Shown here piece by piece: positions 7,584 through 10,648 of a DNA stretch of 10,648 nt. Position numbers and translations under genes: made by a program. The notes below the pieces were generated by a model that was not told the origin of the DNA, made no database searches, and saw only the letters and a program-made list of their open reading frames with translations. Source of the DNA: an uncultured Sediminicola sp. (lineage in GTDB: Bacteria > Bacteroidota > Bacteroidia > Flavobacteriales > Flavobacteriaceae); NCBI GenBank assembly GCA_938039345.1, contig CALHVB010000170.1, positions 1 through 10,648 on the forward strand, in the 5' to 3' direction. Within the stretch, counting starts at the first letter, position 1; the number at the start of each line of letters is the position of its first letter.

Positions 7584-8021
7584 TTAAGAGTTGTAAGCCA
7601 TATGTGGGACTTTAGATAGGCTTTTTGCCCAGTTAATTGCTTGTTCAAGAGAATTAAATCTTTTTGATGATGAGTTTATAAATAATTTCTCTAGTAGATA
7701 AATTACATGGCCATTTTTAGTATGATTAATTACGCCATATCCTTTTAATTTATAGTTAGATCTATAGAATTTAATCCAATCGGATGGTACAATAGAATAA
7801 TCGTTTATGCGATTAGATATGTATATAATATTTTCTCCATTACTATCATACAAATCAAGTATGTCTTTTGTTACTTTTTTACTATGATCTTCCCAATTAA
7901 GTGTCATTCCAGATTTAACTTCTCCAACAATAAAGTTTTCAAATAGGAAGAAAGTTCCAAAATCATATTCTAATTCGTGAAGTGCTTCGCAGTAATAGGG
8001 GGAATTTTTTAAGCTTTTCAA
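7584..8021 (-). CDS. Tandem STAS/SpoIIAA-like paralogue B
   Basis: A 145-aa member of the four-copy family with function unknown. It carries every shared block: YDFGTFFLFENFIVGEV (about 19-35), WEDHSKKV (about 43-50), LYDSNGENIIYISNRINDYS (about 57-76), VPSDWIKFYRSNYKLKGYG, LLEKLF, KRFNSLEQAINWAKS. In the DWIKFYRSNYKLKGY block it is closest to paralogue D. Its C-terminus (LSKVPHMAYNS) is unlike the others, so the tail is not under the same constraint. The start is TTG (8021-8019); an in-frame TAA lies five codons upstream and no ATG or GTG intervenes. The gap to paralogue A holds A's own copy of the conserved upstream element, so each gene may be expressed separately. Confidence 0.85.
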   Translation of the reverse strand: MKSLKNSPYYCEALHELEYDFGTFFLFENFIVGEVKSGMTLNWEDHSKKVTKDILDLYDSNGENIIYISNRINDYSIVPSDWIKFYRSNYKLKGYGVINHTKNGHVIYLLEKLFINSSSKRFNSLEQAINWAKSLSKVPHMAYNS

Positions 8022-8072
8022 TTTTATAGTTATTGGTTATGCACTAAAAACGGAGCTACTTATTAAAACATT

Positions 8073-8111
8073 TTATTAATCGATGAACTACATTAAAATT
8101 CTACCTGTAGC
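8073..8111 (-). promoter_or_regulatory. Conserved upstream element of paralogue B (most degenerate copy)
   Basis: In coding direction it is GCTACAGGTAGAATTTTAAT, GTAGTTC, ATCGATTAATAA, ending 51 bp before the TTG start. The ATCGATTAATAA core is intact while the distal half has drifted from the GTAACATACAGATTTT form seen at paralogue D. Confidence 0.5.
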
Positions 8112-8118
8112 ACTTTTA

Positions 8119-8142
8119 TAATGTTATGCGCGCATAATATTA
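8119..8142. repeat. Palindromic hairpin overlapping the stop of paralogue C
   Basis: TAATGTTATGCG is followed directly by CGCATAATATTA, pairing over 12 positions with one G-T mismatch; the central TTATGCGCGCATAA is a perfect palindrome. It contains the paralogue C stop codon. Minus-strand transcription past it meets no T-run, so it is a weak candidate for a terminator. It could instead stabilise an mRNA end or bind a protein. Confidence 0.4.
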
Positions 8143-8565
8143 CTGCGAAACTATAGATTCAGATTTGCTTTTAGCCCATCTAATTGCTTGGTCAATAGAG
8201 CTAAATCTTTTAGACATAGGAACAAACAATTTTTCTAATAATGAGTTTACATGACCGCTTTTAGTATAGTTAACCATAGCGTATCCTTTCATTCTAAAAT
8301 TGTTTTTAAAGAATTTTACCCAGTCAGAAGGCATTACTGAGTAGTTATTTATACGGTTTGATATATAAATTATGTTTCTACCATCACTGTCATATAGGTC
8401 AAGAATGTCTTTTACTGCTCCTTTAGCATGGTTGTCCCAGGTAAAGACAACTCCTTCGTTAATTTCTGCAACGATACAGGTGTCAAATAAATAAAAAGTT
8501 CCGAAATCGTAAACTATTTCATTAAATGCCTCGTGGTAATATGGGGAATCTTTTAAGCTGTTCAA
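8140..8565 (-). CDS. Tandem STAS/SpoIIAA-like paralogue C
   Basis: A 141-aa family member with function unknown. Its N-terminus MNSLKDSPYYHEAFNE is shared residue for residue with paralogue D, as is the DNA around the start (ATTGAACAGCTTAAAAGATT), so C and D look like the most recent duplication. Shared blocks are YDFGTFYLFD, WDNHAK, LYDSDGRNIIYISNRINNYS, PSDWVKFF, MKGYAMVNYTKSGHV, LLEKLF and QAIRWAKSKSE. It differs in FDTCIVAEINEGVVF, where the others have (F)IVGE. The start is TTG (8565-8563). The frame stays open upstream into the conserved element but holds no ATG or GTG, and similarity to D stops at the TTG. A 24-bp palindrome overlaps its stop. Confidence 0.85.
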   Translation of the reverse strand: MNSLKDSPYYHEAFNEIVYDFGTFYLFDTCIVAEINEGVVFTWDNHAKGAVKDILDLYDSDGRNIIYISNRINNYSVMPSDWVKFFKNNFRMKGYAMVNYTKSGHVNSLLEKLFVPMSKRFSSIDQAIRWAKSKSESIVSQ

Positions 8566-8620
8566 TGTAGTTAGGTTTGTGTTATAAAAACAAATTAAAA
8601 GGATGTTTTGTTTAAAAACT

Positions 8621-8659
8621 ATATTAATCGATAAAATACATTGATAGTCTGTATGTTAC
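8621..8659 (-). promoter_or_regulatory. Conserved upstream element of paralogue C
   Basis: In coding direction it is GTAACATACAGACTATCAAT, GTATTTT, ATCGATTAATAT, ending 55 bp before the TTG start. The GTAACATACAGA half is identical to the paralogue D copy. A second shared box, CTTTTAATTTGT (8601-8590), lies between this element and the start at the same spacing as in D. Confidence 0.65.
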
Positions 8660-8692
8660 GTATATTGTTGGTTATTTGTATGTTAGTAGTAA

Positions 8693-9124
8693 TTATGAGG
8701 CAATATATTTAAGTTCTGCCTTACTTTTTGCCCACCTAATAGCTTGGTTTAAATTGTTAAACCTTCTAGATTTATTACTAATAAATAATTTTTCTAATAA
8801 TGACATAACATGTCCGTTTTTAGAATAATTAACCATAGCGTATCCTTTTAATTTATAATTGGATCTATAAAATTTAATCCAATCAGAAGGAACCATTGAA
8901 TAATCATTAACCCGATTAGAAATGTATACTATATCTGCACCATCGCTATCATATAATCCAAAAATATCATCTACCATTTTTTTACCATGATCTTCCCATT
9001 TAAGGACCATGCCAGGGTTAACTTCGCCAACAATAAAGCTATCAAATAAATAAAAAGTTCCAAAATCGTAAACTAATTCATTAAATGCTTCGTGGTAGTA
9101 AGGGGAATCTTTTAAGCTGTTCAA
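8693..9124 (-). CDS. Tandem STAS/SpoIIAA-like paralogue D (first of four in reading order)
   Basis: A 143-aa family member with function unknown. It shows YDFGTFYLFDSFIVGEVNPGM (about 19-39), WEDHGKKMVDDIF, LYDSDGADIVYISNRVNDYS, VPSDWIKFYRSNYKLKGYAMVNYSKNGHV, LLEKLF, RRFNNLNQAIRWAKSKAE. The predicted order strand-strand-helix-strand-helix-strand-helix-strand-helix fits a STAS/SpoIIAA-like domain, but the phosphorylatable serine motif of true SpoIIAA anti-anti-sigma factors is not seen. The start is TTG (9124-9122); upstream in frame there is a TAA eleven codons away and no ATG or GTG between. An out-of-frame ATG at 9149 was considered and rejected. The gene lies 136 bp after the CvpA-family gene, with the conserved element in between. 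Confidence 0.85.
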   Translation of the reverse strand: MNSLKDSPYYHEAFNELVYDFGTFYLFDSFIVGEVNPGMVLKWEDHGKKMVDDIFGLYDSDGADIVYISNRVNDYSMVPSDWIKFYRSNYKLKGYAMVNYSKNGHVMSLLEKLFISNKSRRFNNLNQAIRWAKSKAELKYIAS

Positions 9125-9180
9125 TGTTATCTTTTTTGTAATTATACATACAAATTAAAAGTGAATTTTATGCAAAAACG

Positions 9181-9220
9181 ATATTGATCGATAAAAATGT
9201 ATTGAAAATCTGTATGTTAC
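9181..9220 (-). promoter_or_regulatory. Conserved upstream element of paralogue D
   Basis: In coding direction it is GTAACATACAGATTTTCAAT, ACATTTTT, ATCGATCAATAT, ending 56 bp before the TTG start. It has one extra base between the two halves relative to the other copies. It shares GTAACATACAGA with copy C and GATTTTCAAT with copy A, so it is the copy closest to the consensus. Confidence 0.65.
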
Positions 9221-9260
9221 AAAATGTTAGATAAAACGATAATTTTTAAAGTTAAAATGG

Positions 9261-9749
9261 TTACTCTGTTTCTTTTAATACTTTACTAAAAACAAAGTTT
9301 CCTATTTCTTTAACGGGTTGGTATAAGATAGATTCATTTAAACTCTCTTCTTTAAAGAAATTAAAAGAACCATTGGCTTTGTGAAAGAAAACAAGCAATG
9401 CGCCTATAATTACGGCAATTTTTAATGCACCAAAAATACCTCCAGCAATTTTGTTTAATAAGCCTAACATAGCAAAATTTGCTATTTTGGTTAGTAACCT
9501 TCCTGCGAAAGTAACAACTATGATTATAATAATAAAGGTGATTAAAAATGCGGTAAGGTTAATATAGCGGTCCGTCCACTCTAAATTTTTCGAAAGATAA
9601 TCGCCAGCAATATAAGAAAAGTGTATTGCGCCATATATAGCAGCAATTATTGCTATTAGTGATGCAATTTCTACAAAAAGTCCATTTTTAATTCCTTTGT
9701 AAAAACCCCATAAGAGTAATACTCCTAATATAATATCTAAAATGCTCAT
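9261..9749 (-). CDS. CvpA-family membrane protein
   Basis: A 162-aa inner-membrane protein of the CvpA family, named for colicin V production in E. coli; its molecular role is unsettled. Four hydrophobic segments are visible: about residues 2-18, 25-50, 63-85 and 95-122. The opening MSILDIILGVLLLWGFYKGIKNGLF is a typical CvpA start, and the central GRLLTKIANFAMLGLLNKIAGGIFGALK segment matches the family's conserved helix. A hydrophilic tail (123-162) follows. The ATG at 9749 was chosen over an earlier in-frame codon at 9818, because that extension would run through the promoter and the start of the divergent gene. A TATATTTG box ends 16 bp before the ATG. Confidence 0.9.
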   Translation of the reverse strand: MSILDIILGVLLLWGFYKGIKNGLFVEIASLIAIIAAIYGAIHFSYIAGDYLSKNLEWTDRYINLTAFLITFIIIIIVVTFAGRLLTKIANFAMLGLLNKIAGGIFGALKIAVIIGALLVFFHKANGSFNFFKEESLNESILYQPVKEIGNFVFSKVLKETE

Positions 9750-9765
9750 GGTTATAGTGTTTTTA

Positions 9766-9773
9766 CAAATATA
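9766..9773 (-). promoter_or_regulatory. Putative -7 promoter box of the CvpA-family gene
   Basis: Minus-strand TATATTTG matches TAnnTTTG exactly, 16 bp before the ATG at 9749. It lies back to back with the divergent box at 9787-9794; only 13 bp separate the two. No convincing -33 TTG is seen. Confidence 0.5.
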
Positions 9774-9786
9774 GAATTTTGATTTG

Positions 9787-9794
9787 TACCTTTG
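9787..9794 (+). promoter_or_regulatory. Putative -7 promoter box giving a leaderless mRNA
   Basis: TACCTTTG matches TAnnTTTG exactly. Only 6 bases separate it from the ATG at 9801, so the expected transcription start falls at or next to the A of the start codon. Confidence 0.5.
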
Positions 9795-9800
9795 TTTCTT

Positions 9801-10157
9801 ATGGCAAGAGATATACAATTAAAAGAGCGTTGGAATATGTTGGTAGAAAAATTATCGGCGCAATTTGCAGACGGAGATCCTTTGGATTTAGATGCTATTA
9901 TATACCTTGTAGGGGTACAAGAATTAGGACAATACCATAGAACATATAAAAAAGACGAAAAGTTAAACTTAATGCATATTGCAATATGCAGACTTTTAGA
10001 GCCTTATGGTTATTATGAGTTTAGTTTTTTTGATGAGGAAGGCTGGCCACATTATACTATTAAAGAACAATTACCACCTTTAAAAGCTGGTGAACAGTCT
10101 GTTTTAATGAAAGATGCTATAGTGCAATATTTTGTAGAAAAAGAATATATTTTATAA
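9801..10157 (+). CDS. Conserved small protein of unknown function
   Basis: A 118-aa soluble protein without signal peptide or membrane segment. It starts MARDIQLKERWNMLVEKLSAQF, followed by DGDPLDLDAIIYLVGVQELGQ (about 25-45), a basic patch YHRTYKKDEK, a helical IAICRLLEPYGYYEF (about 62-76) and a closing VEKEYIL. I associate this type of protein with a flavobacterial family sometimes labelled ABC transporter ATPase, but no Walker A, Walker B or signature motif is present, so that label would not be justified here. The ATG at 9801 is preferred over an in-frame TTG at 9792 because the -7 box TACCTTTG overlaps that TTG. It is divergent from the CvpA-family gene and convergent with gpsA. Confidence 0.85.
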   Translation: MARDIQLKERWNMLVEKLSAQFADGDPLDLDAIIYLVGVQELGQYHRTYKKDEKLNLMHIAICRLLEPYGYYEFSFFDEEGWPHYTIKEQLPPLKAGEQSVLMKDAIVQYFVEKEYIL

Positions 10158-10192
10158 TTAGGCGTAGTACAATGTATTTCTGTAAAAAGTAA

Positions 10193-10648
10193 TTAATCTA
10201 ACTTATCGGTTAATTTTTTAAAAACCTTTTTTGGATTTTTATTTTCATAAAGTATAGCGTAAACAGCATTTATGATAGGTGTTTTAGATTTTTTCTTGTG
10301 TTTATCATCTAATAAATGGGCGCTTTTAGTAGCATAGTAACCTTCGGCAACCATATTCATTTCCATCATAGCACTTTTAACCGTGTAGCCTTTCCCAATC
10401 ATATTACCAAACATTCTATTTCTACTAAATATAGAATAACCAGTAACTAATAAATCTCCTAAATAAGCCGAGTTGTTAATATTGCGTTTCATGTCATGAA
10501 CCCGATTAATAAAACGTTTCATTTCTCTAATGGCATTACTCATTAAGACACTTTGGAAATTATCGCCATAACCTAATCCATGTGCAATACCAGCAGCAAT
10601 GGCATAAATGTTTTTAAGCATAGCAGCATATTCTGTTCCAATAATATC
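10193..10648 (-). CDS. gpsA: Glycerol-3-phosphate dehydrogenase [NAD(P)+], C-terminal part (runs off the right edge)
   Basis: GpsA reduces dihydroxyacetone phosphate to sn-glycerol-3-phosphate in the cytoplasm, supplying the backbone of phospholipids. The last 151 residues are in the window. They start with DIIGTEYAAMLKNIYAIAAGIAHGLGYGDN, which matches the conserved segment holding the catalytic lysine (MLKN) and the substrate-binding GxGxGDN region. They continue through SAYLGDLLVTGYSIFSRNRMFG, equivalent to GLGDLVLTC...SRNRRFG. The C-terminus is intact (ends KKLTDKLD at a TAA). The NAD-binding N-terminal half lies beyond 10648. Only 35 bp separate its stop from the convergent 9801 gene, and no clear hairpin is seen there. 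Confidence 0.95.
   Translation of the reverse strand, partial: DIIGTEYAAMLKNIYAIAAGIAHGLGYGDNFQSVLMSNAIREMKRFINRVHDMKRNINNSAYLGDLLVTGYSIFSRNRMFGNMIGKGYTVKSAMMEMNMVAEGYYATKSAHLLDDKHKKKSKTPIINAVYAILYENKNPKKVFKKLTDKLD

Noticed and set aside
9122..9149. An ATG at 9149-9147 upstream of paralogue D, with an AAAAAAG run that might shift frame into the gene
   Set aside because: The ATG is in a different frame, the A-run is not in slippery phase for a -1 shift into the gene, and no matching ATG plus A-run exists before paralogue C.
7515..9220. The four repeated elements as a CRISPR array or insertion-sequence ends
   Set aside because: The copies are about 550 bp apart with genes between them, vary in sequence, and have no terminal inverted repeats, transposase or cas genes nearby.
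9261..9818. Longer form of the CvpA-family protein starting 23 residues earlier
   Set aside because: The extra residues are not CvpA-like, would overlap the divergent gene's start and run through both -7 boxes. The ATG at 9749 gives the standard family N-terminus.
10158..10192. A terminator between the convergent 9801 gene and gpsA
   Set aside because: No stem of useful length with a T-run could be found in these 35 bases.

Overview
The window looks like chromosomal DNA from a marine-type Flavobacteriaceae/Bacteroidota bacterium. The evidence is very AT-rich intergenic DNA, the absence of Shine-Dalgarno sequences, several TAnnTTTG boxes (the Bacteroidota -7 promoter element), a lipoprotein with a Cys-Ser-Lys-Asp-Glu start, and protein sequences typical of that group. 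No rRNA, tRNA, CRISPR array or insertion sequence was seen. No stretch longer than 300 bases lacks a gene; the longest gap is 6356-6596.

Layout. Positions 1-351 hold the 5' part of dxs (isoprenoid precursor synthesis), running leftward out of the window. Divergent from it are a cysteine-rich surface lipoprotein with a lipocalin-like C-terminus (513-1616) and tadA (1717-2166, tRNA wobble adenosine deaminase). Convergent with these is a leftward block: aspS (6355-4601), a ClC-family chloride transport protein with two CBS domains (4550-2769), a two-helix membrane protein (2750-2499) and a cold-shock protein (2417-2226). A rightward MORN/YwqK-like secreted protein (6597-6947) follows, ending in a perfect palindromic terminator.

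The most unusual region is 7001-9220. Four tandem leftward paralogues of about 141-150 aa, resembling SpoIIAA/STAS-like proteins, lie in a repeating unit of about 553-583 bp. All four appear to start with TTG rather than ATG. Each is preceded, 51-61 bp upstream, by the same roughly 39-bp element centred on ATCGAT. This looks like a duplicated, co-regulated family with an unknown job, placed between housekeeping genes.

The right end holds a CvpA-family membrane protein (9749-9261), a divergent small conserved protein (9801-10157) whose -7 box sits so close to its ATG that a leaderless mRNA is likely, and the C-terminal half of gpsA (10648-10193, glycerol-3-phosphate dehydrogenase), which continues beyond the window.

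A second notable point is the ClC protein. It has Gln where the gating glutamate should be, Ile where the proton glutamate of exchangers should be, and His where the central serine should be. These changes suggest a channel or otherwise uncoupled behaviour, not classical H+/Cl- exchange.
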